A stretch of 63,485 nt of DNA, from positions 1-63,485 of the forward strand of contig CAMWHJ010000011.1 of assembly GCA_947174015.1 (NCBI GenBank). Direction: 5' to 3'. Of this stretch, positions 7,786-16,714 are shown in pieces. Both the position numbers and the translations under genes were made by a program. The stretch is from an uncultured Lachnospiraceae bacterium. GTDB lineage: Bacteria; Bacillota; Clostridia; Lachnospirales; Lachnospiraceae. Each line of letters opens with the position of its first letter. The first letter of the stretch is position 1. The notes beneath the pieces were generated by a model. The model ran no database searches. It saw only the letters and a list, made by a program, of their open reading frames with translations, and was not told the origin of the DNA.

Positions 7786-9375
7786 GTGAGTGATTACAGT
7801 AAGGAAATAGGGCGGAGAAGAACCTTCGCCATTATATCACATCCCGATGCAGGCAAAACTACATTGACAGAAAAGTTCCTGCTTTACGGTGGTGCCATCA
7901 ATTTAGCCGGTTCTGTTAAGGGGAAGGCAACCGCAAGACATGCAGTGTCAGACTGGATGGAAATTGAGAAGGAGAGAGGTATTTCCGTTACCTCCTCTGT
8001 ATTACAGTTTGAGTATGATGGATGCTGTATCAATATTTTGGATACTCCTGGTCATCAGGACTTTTCCGAGGACACATATCGTACTCTGATGGCAGCAGAT
8101 TCTGCTGTGATGGTTATTGACGCATCCAAGGGAGTGGAAGCACAGACCAGAAAACTGTTTAAGGTTTGTGTTATGCGCCATATACCTATTTTTACTTTTA
8201 TTAATAAGATGGATAGGGATGCCAATGATACTTTTGATTTGTTGGATGAAATTGAAAAAGAATTAGGCATCGCCACATGTCCCATCAACTGGCCCATCGG
8301 TTCCGGCAAGGGTTTTCAGGGAGTTTATGACAGAAAACGGAAAAAGGTGCTGCTGTTTTCCGATACGGAAAAGGGTACCAAAGAAGGAGAAGAAGTGGCT
8401 GTGGACTTGGACAGCCAGGTGTTGGAACAATACATTGGTCAGGAGGCAGCCGCAACTCTTCGGGAGGAAATCGAGCTGTTGGATGGTGCCAGTGCAGAAT
8501 TTGACCAGACTTTGGTTTCCAAGGGAGAGCTGTCACCGGTGTTTTTCGGCTCTGCTTTAACCAACTTTGGAGTGGAAACCTTTTTAAAACACTTTTTGAA
8601 AATGACCTATGCACCATTGCCAAGAATAGCAGAGGGGAAAGAAATCGATCCTATGAGTGAAGAATTCTCTGCCTTTGTATTTAAAATTCAGGCAAACATG
8701 AATAAGGCACACAGAGACAGAATCGCCTTTATGCGTATCTGTTCCGGCAAATTTGATGCAGACAAGGAAGTGTACCATGTGCAGGGACAGCGAAAACTCC
8801 GGCTTTCCCAACCCCAGCAGTTGATGGCACAGGAGCGAAAGGTGATTGAGGAGGCATATGCAGGCGATATCATAGGTGTTTTTGATCCGGGTATCTTTTC
8901 CATTGGAGATACCATTTGTATGCCTGGTAAAAAATTTGCCTATGAGGGTATTCCCACCTTTGCACCAGAGCATTTTGCCAGAGTGCGGCAGGTGGATACC
9001 ATGAAGAGAAAGCAGTTTGTGAAAGGAATTTCTCAGATTGCACAGGAAGGTGCCATTCAGATTTTTCAGGAGCACAATACAGGTATGGAAGAAATTATTG
9101 TAGGTGTGGTAGGCGTACTACAGTTCGATGTGTTGAAATACCGTTTGGAAAATGAATACAATGTGGAGATTCGTATGGAAAATCTTCCATATGAACATAT
9201 CCGCTGGATTGAAAACCAGGAGATTGATTTGAATAAAATCAATGGAACCTCAGATATGAAAAAGATAACTGACTTAAAAGGAAGACCGTTATTACTGTTT
9301 ATCAACAGTTGGAGTATCGGCATGACGGTGGAGAGAAACGAAGGATTAATATTATCAGAATTTGGACGGAATTAA
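7786..9375 (+). CDS. prfC: Peptide chain release factor 3
   Basis: RF3 is a translational GTPase that removes RF1/RF2 from the ribosome after termination. The 529-aa product has the expected length and GTPase motifs: G1 with HPDAGKTT at residues 19-26, G3 DTPGH at 86-90 and G4 NKMD at 140-143. Elongation-factor-like domains II and III follow. The GTG start is preceded by GAGGAGG. The next gene begins only 2 nt after the stop, so the two are probably cotranscribed. Confidence 0.96.
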   Translation: MSDYSKEIGRRRTFAIISHPDAGKTTLTEKFLLYGGAINLAGSVKGKATARHAVSDWMEIEKERGISVTSSVLQFEYDGCCINILDTPGHQDFSEDTYRTLMAADSAVMVIDASKGVEAQTRKLFKVCVMRHIPIFTFINKMDRDANDTFDLLDEIEKELGIATCPINWPIGSGKGFQGVYDRKRKKVLLFSDTEKGTKEGEEVAVDLDSQVLEQYIGQEAAATLREEIELLDGASAEFDQTLVSKGELSPVFFGSALTNFGVETFLKHFLKMTYAPLPRIAEGKEIDPMSEEFSAFVFKIQANMNKAHRDRIAFMRICSGKFDADKEVYHVQGQRKLRLSQPQQLMAQERKVIEEAYAGDIIGVFDPGIFSIGDTICMPGKKFAYEGIPTFAPEHFARVRQVDTMKRKQFVKGISQIAQEGAIQIFQEHNTGMEEIIVGVVGVLQFDVLKYRLENEYNVEIRMENLPYEHIRWIENQEIDLNKINGTSDMKKITDLKGRPLLLFINSWSIGMTVERNEGLILSEFGRN

Positions 9376-9377
9376 CT

Positions 9378-10625
9378 ATGAAAAAAAAGGTGGGAATTAC
9401 ACTGGGGGCGGCAGTACTGCTGATTAGTGTAAGTATTGCGGGATGTTCTCCTGTGAAAAAAGGTATCATACAACAGAACAAAGAAGAAAAGGTCCCAGTG
9501 AACGGCAGCCAGGTGATATCCGAGGTAGTGGTACCCTCTGCCAATGCAGCAGCCAAACAGCAGGAAGAAGTGGGGACGGTCACAGATATTCGGGGGAAAT
9601 ATCTCTATCATCAGTGCTATGCATATCAACTTTTGGAGGAAAGTGAGCAGAGGATATATGAGGAGATATTAGAGGCACTGGATAATGTGGAGGAGGATGT
9701 GTTGATTTCTTCCACAGATGTGGAGCAGGTGGTCAAGATTCACCAGTATGTGTGTCAGGACAATCCTGAGTTGTTTTGGGTAAAAGGTTATAAGATTGTT
9801 CCATATGAGATGGCAGGAAAAACGGTAAAAGTGAAGTATTCCGGTCTTTACACCATGAAAAAGGGAGAAAAGGAAAATTACCAGACTGCCATGGAGGAGA
9901 AAACTTATCCATGGCTGGATGAGATTGCCCAGTGTCAGGAGGATTATGATAAGATAAAAAAAGCATATGATTTGATTATCTTAAATACCTCCTATAATGT
10001 AAATGCAAAGGAAAGCCAGAATGTGCTCAGTGTCTTTTTGCAGGGAGAGTCGGTCTGTCAGGGGTATGCGGAGGCTTTTCAGTATCTCTGCAAGCATTCG
10101 GGGATTCAAAATATTCTGGTGACAGGTCAGGCAGACAACAGCCAAGGCAGTCAGGCTCATGCATGGAATCTGGTAAAAATGGATGGAACATTTTACCAGT
10201 TTGACATTACCTGGGGCGAGCCAAACTATCAAGTGACAGATGCTGTCTCGGAAAAGGTAAAATGGGATATTTCTTACAAGTATTTTGGAATGACAGATGC
10301 AGAGATGGCAAGAGATCATACCATTGCATTGGAAATGGATATGCCGCTGCCGGAATGCAACAGCACTCAGGGGAATTATTATATTCATGAAGGCTATTAT
10401 TATGAAACGCTGGACAAACGTCAGATAAAGATTCAGGTTCTGGAAGCGGAAGAAGCAGGTTTGGGAGTGGTACATCTGCGTTGCAGCAATGAGCTTTTAT
10501 ATCAAGAGTTTGTCAAGTATCTTATTGAGGATTCCAAGATTTTTTACATTGTGCGGGGTCATACAGAGATACAGTATTCTCTGGACGAAGAACTATGCTG
10601 TATTAGCATTTTCTGGGATATCTAA
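9378..10625 (+). CDS. Lipoprotein with transglutaminase-like domain
   Basis: A 415-aa exported protein. The N-terminus MKKKVG, a hydrophobic run and a lipobox ending IAGC (Cys about residue 23) indicate a lipid-anchored product. The middle carries a transglutaminase-like cysteine peptidase core: C227 in SVCQGYAEAF, H261 in AHAWN and D276 in FDITWG, the normal Cys-His-Asp order and spacing. Such proteins act on cell-wall or surface substrates; the target here is unknown. The Shine-Dalgarno sequence is weak (GGACGG), so translation may be coupled to prfC, which ends 2 nt upstream. Confidence 0.88.
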   Translation: MKKKVGITLGAAVLLISVSIAGCSPVKKGIIQQNKEEKVPVNGSQVISEVVVPSANAAAKQQEEVGTVTDIRGKYLYHQCYAYQLLEESEQRIYEEILEALDNVEEDVLISSTDVEQVVKIHQYVCQDNPELFWVKGYKIVPYEMAGKTVKVKYSGLYTMKKGEKENYQTAMEEKTYPWLDEIAQCQEDYDKIKKAYDLIILNTSYNVNAKESQNVLSVFLQGESVCQGYAEAFQYLCKHSGIQNILVTGQADNSQGSQAHAWNLVKMDGTFYQFDITWGEPNYQVTDAVSEKVKWDISYKYFGMTDAEMARDHTIALEMDMPLPECNSTQGNYYIHEGYYYETLDKRQIKIQVLEAEEAGLGVVHLRCSNELLYQEFVKYLIEDSKIFYIVRGHTEIQYSLDEELCCISIFWDI

Positions 10626-10665
10626 TGTAAATATTACTGGCAAAGTAACATCTTATGTGATATAC

Positions 10666-10694
10666 TTGGTATAGCATATTGGGAAGTTTAGAAT
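10666..10694 (+). promoter_or_regulatory. Possible promoter of asp23
   Basis: TTGGTA (10666-10671) and TAGAAT (10689-10694) are 17 bp apart, 25 nt upstream of the asp23 start. The -35 element is imperfect. Confidence 0.4.
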
Positions 10695-10718
10695 GGTGAA
10701 AATAATGGAGGTAATACA

Positions 10719-11099
10719 ATGACAGAGGATAGAAATGTATATACAATTCATGAGGACAGAAAAATGGGTGTGGTACAGATTGCAGATGAGGTAGTGGCAA
10801 TCATTGCAGGTCTGGCAGCCACTGAGGTGGAGGGAGTATCCTCCATGGCAGGCAATGTAACCAATGAATTGGTCAGCAGACTGGGAATGAAAAACTTGTC
10901 AAAGGGTGTGAAAGTTACAGTGGCAGCTCAGAAAGTAAATGTGGATTTGGCACTGAACCTTTCCTATGGTTACAGTATTCCGGCAACCAGTGCCAATGTA
11001 CAGGAAAGAGTTAAGACAGCCATTGAAAATATGACAGGTCTTATGGTAGAGGAAGTAAACATCCGCATTGCTGGTGTGGATATGGAAAACGCTAAATAA
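10719..11099 (+). CDS. Asp23/Gls24 family envelope stress protein
   Basis: A 126-aa Asp23 family protein with the signature EVVAIIAGLAATEVEGV near the N-terminus and a conserved VNVDLALNLSYG segment. Gram-positive members are abundant, membrane-associated and linked to envelope stress and cell-wall homeostasis. The neighbourhood asp23-nusB-xseA is typical of Clostridia, where accB/accC and this gene often sit between spoIIIAH and nusB. ATG follows GGAGG by seven bases. Confidence 0.92.
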   Translation: MTEDRNVYTIHEDRKMGVVQIADEVVAIIAGLAATEVEGVSSMAGNVTNELVSRLGMKNLSKGVKVTVAAQKVNVDLALNLSYGYSIPATSANVQERVKTAIENMTGLMVEEVNIRIAGVDMENAK

Positions 11100-11119
11100 G
11101 TAACAAGTGTTTAGCTTAC

Positions 11120-11152
11120 AAAGGGATTGGCTCTTAGAGGGTTAATCCCTTT
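11120..11152 (+). terminator. Weak hairpin between asp23 and nusB
   Basis: AAAGGGATT (11120-11128) pairs with AATCCCTTT (11144-11152). No T run follows, so it may be an attenuator, an mRNA end-protecting hairpin or nothing functional. Confidence 0.4.
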
Positions 11153-11177
11153 CATAAGTTAAAATCAGGAGATTAGT

Positions 11178-11588
11178 ATGAAAAGAAGCGAAATTAGAGA
11201 AAATATTTTTAAGTTGTTGTTTCGGGTGGAATTCAACGGTGAAGAGGATATGAAAGAACAGGAAAGGCTGTACTTTGAAGATTTGCCAATAGAGGATGAA
11301 AAATCTATTTCTGAGAAACACCAAAAATTGATCCGGGAAAAGTATCGTGCCATTGTGGAAAAAATGCCGGAAATTGATGAGAAAATTCAGCAGGTATCCA
11401 ACGGATGGCAGCTTACCAGAATGGGTAAGGTAGAACTAACCATTATTCGTCTCGCAGTGTATGAAATTGCCTATGATGAAGAAGTACCCACCAAGGTTGC
11501 CATTAATGAAGCAGTGGAGCTGGCAAAGAAATTTGGCGGAGAAGATGCACCATCTTTTATCAATGGTATTCTGGCAAAATTTGCATAA
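11178..11588 (+). CDS. nusB: Transcription antitermination factor NusB
   Basis: The 136-aa product is all-helical and matches NusB: N-terminal RSEIRENIFKLLFRVEF, central NGWQLTRMGKVELTIIRLAVYEI and C-terminal TKVAINEAVELAKKFGGED. NusB binds boxA RNA with NusE (ribosomal protein S10) and prevents premature termination in rRNA operons. AGGAG precedes the ATG by eight bases. It heads the tightly packed run nusB-xseA-xseB-ispA-dxs-tlyA. Confidence 0.96.
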   Translation: MKRSEIRENIFKLLFRVEFNGEEDMKEQERLYFEDLPIEDEKSISEKHQKLIREKYRAIVEKMPEIDEKIQQVSNGWQLTRMGKVELTIIRLAVYEIAYDEEVPTKVAINEAVELAKKFGGEDAPSFINGILAKFA

Positions 11589-11615
11589 AAAGCAGTGAAC
11601 TTATGGGAGGATGAT

Positions 11616-12821
11616 ATGGCAAATATCTATACAGTAGAACAGGTAAATACCTACATAAAGAATATGTTTCAACAGGATTTTTTTCTGAAGAAAGTATGTG
11701 TAAAGGGAGAGGTGTCCAACTGTAAATATCATTCTTCCGGACATATCTATTTTACGCTGAAGGATGCCAGTTCTGTTCTTGCCTGCGTTATGTTTGCCGG
11801 AAAGCGCAAAGGCTTGGCGTTCCGCCTTTGTGAAGGACAAAAGGTAAACGTAAAGGGCAGTATTGAAATCTATGAGCGTGATGGCAAATACCAGCTTTAT
11901 GCCTCTGAGATTACCTTGGATGGTTCCGGAGAACTGTATTTAAGATATGAATCATTGAAAAGAGAGCTGGAAGAAATGGGCATGTTTGCACAGGAATACA
12001 AGCAGCCTCTGCCTTATTACAGTAAAAAGGTGGGAATTGTCACAGCTCCTACTGGAGCCGCAGTACGGGACATTATCCAGATATCAAGCAGAAGAAATCC
12101 CTATGTACAGCTGTATCTCTATCCGGCACAGGTGCAGGGAGAGGGATCAGCAGAATCGGTGGTGGAGGGAATTGAATGTTTGGATGACTTTGGGGTTGAT
12201 GTTATCATTGTGGGACGCGGCGGTGGTTCCATAGAAGATTTGTGGGCATTCAACGAAGAGATTGTGGCGAGAGCCATATTTGAATGTAAAACCCCCATTA
12301 TCTCAGCGGTAGGTCATGAAACAGATGTGACCATAGCAGACTATGTGGCAGATCTGCGGGCACCTACACCTTCAGCGGCAGCAGAGTTGGCAGTTCGGGA
12401 ATTTAGTGAAATTTCGGGCAATTTGCAGGTCATGAGAGAACGGTTTTTGGATGCCATGGAGAGACAGTTGGAGGGAAAGCGGCAGCTGCTTGCCCAGTGG
12501 GAATTGCATCTAAAGCTGTTTCACCCGGATAATCGCCTGAAAGAGCAGAGGATGTTTCTCCTGCGTCAGGAGGAACGGCTTCAGGCAGCAATACAGCACA
12601 TAATGGAACGGCAGAGACATAGATTGCAGCTTTATATAGAGAGGATCAACGGTTTGTCTCCGGCAAAAAAATTGAATCAGGGATATGCCTTTGTGGAGCA
12701 TGAACAGAAGGCGGTCAGCAGTATCCACGATGTAAAGGAAAAGGAAATTGTCACCATTCATGTGACGGACGGAGAGATCCGTGCAGAGGTGGTGGAGACC
12801 ATAAAAAGGAAACGGATGTAG
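11616..12821 (+). CDS. xseA: Exodeoxyribonuclease VII large subunit
   Basis: With XseB this forms exonuclease VII, a metal-independent single-strand DNA exonuclease. The 401-aa product has an N-terminal OB fold (about 5-100), then the catalytic core with GIVTAPTGAAVRDI and GRGGGSIEDLWAFN motifs and GHETDVTIAD. A long coiled coil follows (about 270-350). I chose ATG1​1616 because GGGAGG lies seven bases upstream; the in-frame GTG11595 lacks a good site. Confidence 0.95.
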   Translation: MANIYTVEQVNTYIKNMFQQDFFLKKVCVKGEVSNCKYHSSGHIYFTLKDASSVLACVMFAGKRKGLAFRLCEGQKVNVKGSIEIYERDGKYQLYASEITLDGSGELYLRYESLKRELEEMGMFAQEYKQPLPYYSKKVGIVTAPTGAAVRDIIQISSRRNPYVQLYLYPAQVQGEGSAESVVEGIECLDDFGVDVIIVGRGGGSIEDLWAFNEEIVARAIFECKTPIISAVGHETDVTIADYVADLRAPTPSAAAELAVREFSEISGNLQVMRERFLDAMERQLEGKRQLLAQWELHLKLFHPDNRLKEQRMFLLRQEERLQAAIQHIMERQRHRLQLYIERINGLSPAKKLNQGYAFVEHEQKAVSSIHDVKEKEIVTIHVTDGEIRAEVVETIKRKRM

Positions 12822-12826
12822 AGCGT

Positions 12827-13036
12827 ATGGCAGGAAAAGAGAAAACAATCGAAGGAATCTTTGAAGAGTTGGAAGAAAAGATAAGCAGGCTGGAACAGAG
12901 TGATATTTCCATGGAGGAGGCATTTAAAACTTACAGTGAGGGAATGAAGCTCTTAAAAACCTGCAATGATAAGTTGGATAAAGTGGAAAAGAAAGTTATG
13001 GTACTGAACAAAGAGGGGGATTTGGATGAATTTTAA
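12827..13036 (+). CDS. xseB: Exodeoxyribonuclease VII small subunit
   Basis: A 69-aa helical-hairpin protein with the family's IEGIFEELEEKISRLEQSDIS opening (split by the alignment) and a MEEAFKTYSEGMKLLK segment. It binds the coiled coil of XseA. It begins 5 nt after xseA and overlaps ispA by 11 nt, the usual compact arrangement. Confidence 0.95.
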   Translation: MAGKEKTIEGIFEELEEKISRLEQSDISMEEAFKTYSEGMKLLKTCNDKLDKVEKKVMVLNKEGDLDEF

Positions 13037-13916
13037 GGAGGAAATGTTTGGACGGATTGATCGTGTGGAAGAAATTTTAAAGGAATATCTGCCGGAGGAA
13101 AAGGGCTTTCAAAAGGAAGTAATGTCTGCCATGGAATACAGTGTTATGGCAGGCGGAAAGCGGGTGCGCCCCCTGCTGATGGAGGCAGTGTATCGGCTGT
13201 TTGGGGGGAAGGACAGGGAAATCCAGCCTTTTATGGCAGCTATGGAGATGATTCATACCTACTCACTGGTGCATGATGACCTGCCGGCTATGGACAATGA
13301 TGAGTACCGCCGGGGCAGAAAGACAACCCATATTGTATATGGGCATGCCATGGGCATTTTGGCAGGGGATGCTTTGTTGAATTATGCCTATGAGACTGCC
13401 TTGAAAGCATTTGATTTCCCCAATACAGACACCAAAACCATTGCCAGAGCATTGCAGGTGCTTGCAAAAAAAGCGGGCATCTATGGTATGGTGGGCGGTC
13501 AGGTAGTGGACGTTGCCATGTCTGGCAAGCCTTTAGACAGAGAAAGGTTAGACTTTATTTATCGATTGAAAACCGGGGCTTTGATGGAAGCAGCCATGAT
13601 GATTGGTGCCATTCTTGCAGGGGCAGATACGGAGCAGGTGAAGCAGATAGAGCAGGCAGCGGCAGATATCGGTCTGGCATTTCAGATTCAGGATGATATA
13701 CTGGATGTTACCAGCACCACAGAAATTCTGGGTAAACCGGTGTTCAGTGATGAGAAGAATAACAAGACCACCTATGTGACTTTTGAGGGATTAGAGGAAG
13801 CTCAAAGACAGGTGGCGGAACTTTCCAATGGGGCTATTTCCGTGATTATGGAAATTCCCGGAGAAAAAGAATTTTTGTGTGCCCTGATCAAAAATCTCAT
13901 TCACAGGGAAAAGTAA
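13026..13916 (+). CDS. ispA: Polyprenyl (geranyl/farnesyl) diphosphate synthase
   Basis: Condenses isopentenyl diphosphate with allylic diphosphates to make short-chain prenyl diphosphates. The 296-aa product has both aspartate-rich motifs: DDLPAMDND with RRGR just after (first DDxxD region) and DDILD (second), plus GGKRVRP and QIQDD. Length and context (before dxs) fit IspA. The chain length of the product cannot be settled by reading alone. The ATG overlaps the end of xseB. Confidence 0.94.
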   Translation: MNFKEEMFGRIDRVEEILKEYLPEEKGFQKEVMSAMEYSVMAGGKRVRPLLMEAVYRLFGGKDREIQPFMAAMEMIHTYSLVHDDLPAMDNDEYRRGRKTTHIVYGHAMGILAGDALLNYAYETALKAFDFPNTDTKTIARALQVLAKKAGIYGMVGGQVVDVAMSGKPLDRERLDFIYRLKTGALMEAAMMIGAILAGADTEQVKQIEQAAADIGLAFQIQDDILDVTSTTEILGKPVFSDEKNNKTTYVTFEGLEEAQRQVAELSNGAISVIMEIPGEKEFLCALIKNLIHREK

Positions 13917-13920
13917 GGAG

Positions 13921-15792
13921 ATGCCTATGCTCTTAGAAAGAATAAATCAACCCAATGACATTAAAAATATTGCGAAAGAGGATTACAAAGATTTAGCTGA
14001 GGAAATCCGGGAATTTCTCATTAAGAAAATCAGCACCTCAGGAGGACATTTGGCATCTAATCTGGGTGTGGTGGAACTAACTATGGCACTGCATTTATCC
14101 CTTAATTTTCCAGAGGACAAGATTGTCTGGGATGTGGGTCATCAGGCGTATACCCATAAGATTCTCACCGGACGGAGAGAAGGTTTCGATGTACTTCGAA
14201 AATATGGAGGCATGAGCGGTTTTCCCAAGAGAAAGGAAAGCAACTGTGACAGCTTTGACACAGGGCACAGTTCCACCTCCATCTCAGCAGCACTGGGATA
14301 TGTGCAGGCAAGAGAGATACGAGGAGAAGATTACTCGGTGGTGGCAGTGATTGGAGATGGCGCCTTAACCGGCGGCATGGCATATGAAGCCTTAAATAAT
14401 GCCTCACAGTTAAAAAGTAATTTTATCATTATTTTAAATGATAATAATATGTCCATTTCTGAGAATGTGGGGGGCATGTCTTCCTATCTGGGAAATCTGC
14501 GGACAGCGGAATCTTACAACGGCATCAAGGAAAGCGTTGCCAATACCCTTGGAAAAAATCCCATCTATGGAGAAAGGGTTATACGAAATCTGAATAAAAT
14601 TAAGAGTGGTATCAAACAGCTTATTATTCCGGGGATGTTGTTTGAGGATATGGGAATCAAATATTTAGGTCCGGTGGAGGGACACAATATTGAACGGCTT
14701 ACCAAGACATTGAAGGAAGCCAAAAAGGTGAAGGGACCGGTTTTGATTCATGTGTTGACCAGCAAAGGTCATGGATATGCCCCGGCAGAGAGGAATCCCT
14801 CCCGCTTTCATGGCACAGAGCCCTTTGACATTGAGACAGGACTTCCATTGGCAAGAAAGAAAAAGCCAAGCTACACAAATGTATTTTCCACAGTGATGGT
14901 AAAGCTGGGAAAACGCCGTGAGGATATTGTGGCAATTACAGCCGCAATGCCGGATGGTACTGGGTTAAAGCGGTTTAGCAACATGTATAAAGAGCGTTTC
15001 TTTGATGTGGGCATTGCAGAGGAACATGCGGTGACTTTTGCAGCGGGGCTGGCAGCCGGTGGGCTGCGTCCCATTGTAGCAGTGTATTCTTCCTTTTTGC
15101 AGCGTGCGTATGATCAGATTATCCATGATGTGTGCATTCAGAATCTGCCGGTGATTTTTGCCATTGATCGGGCAGGGCTGGTGGGCAGTGACGGAGAAAC
15201 CCATCAAGGAATTTTTGATATTTCTTTCTTAATGGGAATTCCCAATATGCATATGATGGCACCTAAGAATAAGTGGGAACTGTCAGATATGATGAAGTTT
15301 GCAGTGGACTTTCCGGCACCCATTGCCATCCGCTATCCAAGAGGCGAAGCATATGATGAGTTTGAGGGATATCGGACAGTAATTCGATTGGGCAAAAGCG
15401 AAACCTTGTATGATGAGGACGAAATTGCCTTGTTTGCTTATGGAAGTATGGTGAAAACTGCCAAGTATGTCCGGGAGGAATTGAAGGATATCGGTTATAA
15501 TTGCAGCCTCATCAATGCCAGATTTGCAAAACCCTTTGATGAAGAGCGGATTCGGGAGCTGGCAGAGGAACATAAGCTTATCGTGACCATGGAAGAGGGG
15601 GTACGGTTAGGAGGCTTAGGGCAACAGGTGGCAAACTTTGTGGCAGAGAAGCACTTGGAGGCAGCGGTGGAAATTATTGCCATACCGGATGAATATGTGG
15701 AGCATGGCAATGTGGATATTCTAAAAAAGGAAGTGGGAGTGGACATAGAATCGGTGGTAAAGCGGATTGTGTCCGCCTATGTGGGATTATAG
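13921..15792 (+). CDS. dxs: 1-deoxy-D-xylulose-5-phosphate synthase
   Basis: First enzyme of the MEP isoprenoid pathway; a thiamine-diphosphate enzyme joining pyruvate and glyceraldehyde-3-phosphate. The 623-aa product has the expected length. It shows the ThDP motif GDGALTGGMAYEALN with a downstream NDN, the GHSSTS segment, the central transketolase domain with FDVGIAEEHAVTFAAG, and the C-terminal domain. It starts 4 nt after ispA, placing two isoprenoid genes side by side. Confidence 0.97.
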   Translation: MPMLLERINQPNDIKNIAKEDYKDLAEEIREFLIKKISTSGGHLASNLGVVELTMALHLSLNFPEDKIVWDVGHQAYTHKILTGRREGFDVLRKYGGMSGFPKRKESNCDSFDTGHSSTSISAALGYVQAREIRGEDYSVVAVIGDGALTGGMAYEALNNASQLKSNFIIILNDNNMSISENVGGMSSYLGNLRTAESYNGIKESVANTLGKNPIYGERVIRNLNKIKSGIKQLIIPGMLFEDMGIKYLGPVEGHNIERLTKTLKEAKKVKGPVLIHVLTSKGHGYAPAERNPSRFHGTEPFDIETGLPLARKKKPSYTNVFSTVMVKLGKRREDIVAITAAMPDGTGLKRFSNMYKERFFDVGIAEEHAVTFAAGLAAGGLRPIVAVYSSFLQRAYDQIIHDVCIQNLPVIFAIDRAGLVGSDGETHQGIFDISFLMGIPNMHMMAPKNKWELSDMMKFAVDFPAPIAIRYPRGEAYDEFEGYRTVIRLGKSETLYDEDEIALFAYGSMVKTAKYVREELKDIGYNCSLINARFAKPFDEERIRELAEEHKLIVTMEEGVRLGGLGQQVANFVAEKHLEAAVEIIAIPDEYVEHGNVDILKKEVGVDIESVVKRIVSAYVGL

Positions 15793-15801
15793 GAGCAGAG
15801 C

Positions 15802-16608
15802 ATGAAAGAAAGACTGGATGTACTATTGGTAAAAAGAAATCTGGCAGAATCCAGAGAAAAAGCAAAGGCAATCATTATGGCAGGCAATGTGTTTGTAAAT
15901 GGTCAACGGGAGGATAAGGCAGGTACCACCTTTGATACCGAAAAGCAGCAGGTGGAAATAGAAGTAAAGGGTAATACCTTAAAATATGTGAGTCGGGGAG
16001 GATTAAAGTTGGAAAAGGCCATGAACGTATTTGATGTGACAGTGGAGGGAAAGGTATGTATGGATATCGGCAGTTCCACAGGAGGTTTTACCGACTGTAT
16101 GCTGCAAAACGGTGCGGTTAAGGTCTTTGCAGTGGATGTGGGACATGGGCAGCTGGCGTGGAAGCTGCGTCAGGATTCCCGAGTTGTCTGTATGGAGAAA
16201 ACAAACATTCGGTACGTTACCCCGGAAGATATCGGGGAGCCTTTGGATTTTGCATCGGTGGATGTGTCTTTTATCTCCTTAACCAAGGTATTGCTCCCAG
16301 CCTATGAAATGCTTCGGGAAGGGGGGCAGATGGTATGCCTGATCAAACCCCAGTTTGAGGCAGGAAGAGAAAAGGTGGGAAAAAAGGGTGTGGTGCGGGA
16401 GAAATCTGTGCACAGAGAGGTCATTGAAACTGTGATAGATTTTGTGTCTGCCAATGGATTTAAGGTGCTGAATCTGGATTACTCTCCGGTGAAAGGTCCG
16501 GAGGGCAACATTGAATACCTGCTTCATATTGACAAGTCCCAACCTCAGAAATATCAGAAAGATCAGATAAAACTGGTGGTGGAAGCTGCTCATGAAGAGT
16601 TAGATTAA
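15802..16608 (+). CDS. tlyA: TlyA family rRNA 2'-O-methyltransferase
   Basis: The 268-aa product has an N-terminal S4 RNA-binding domain (about 1-60, with ERLDVLLVKRNLAESRE) and an FtsJ-like methyltransferase domain. The SAM-binding motif reads DIGSSTGGFTDC, with DVSFISLTKVL and CLIKPQFEAGR following. TlyA proteins methylate 16S and 23S rRNA in some bacteria, and Clostridial members are often annotated as haemolysin A-like. The dxs-tlyA-nadK-argR-recN order is standard in Firmicutes. Confidence 0.94.
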   Translation: MKERLDVLLVKRNLAESREKAKAIIMAGNVFVNGQREDKAGTTFDTEKQQVEIEVKGNTLKYVSRGGLKLEKAMNVFDVTVEGKVCMDIGSSTGGFTDCMLQNGAVKVFAVDVGHGQLAWKLRQDSRVVCMEKTNIRYVTPEDIGEPLDFASVDVSFISLTKVLLPAYEMLREGGQMVCLIKPQFEAGREKVGKKGVVREKSVHREVIETVIDFVSANGFKVLNLDYSPVKGPEGNIEYLLHIDKSQPQKYQKDQIKLVVEAAHEELD

Positions 16609-16714
16609 CGTTACTGTGCACAGTGACAGACAAACTGTTTGGTACAGGATTATATATTGACTGCACAGATACCATTTCGATGATGTGATGATAGAATATG
16701 TGGGGAGAATTAAG

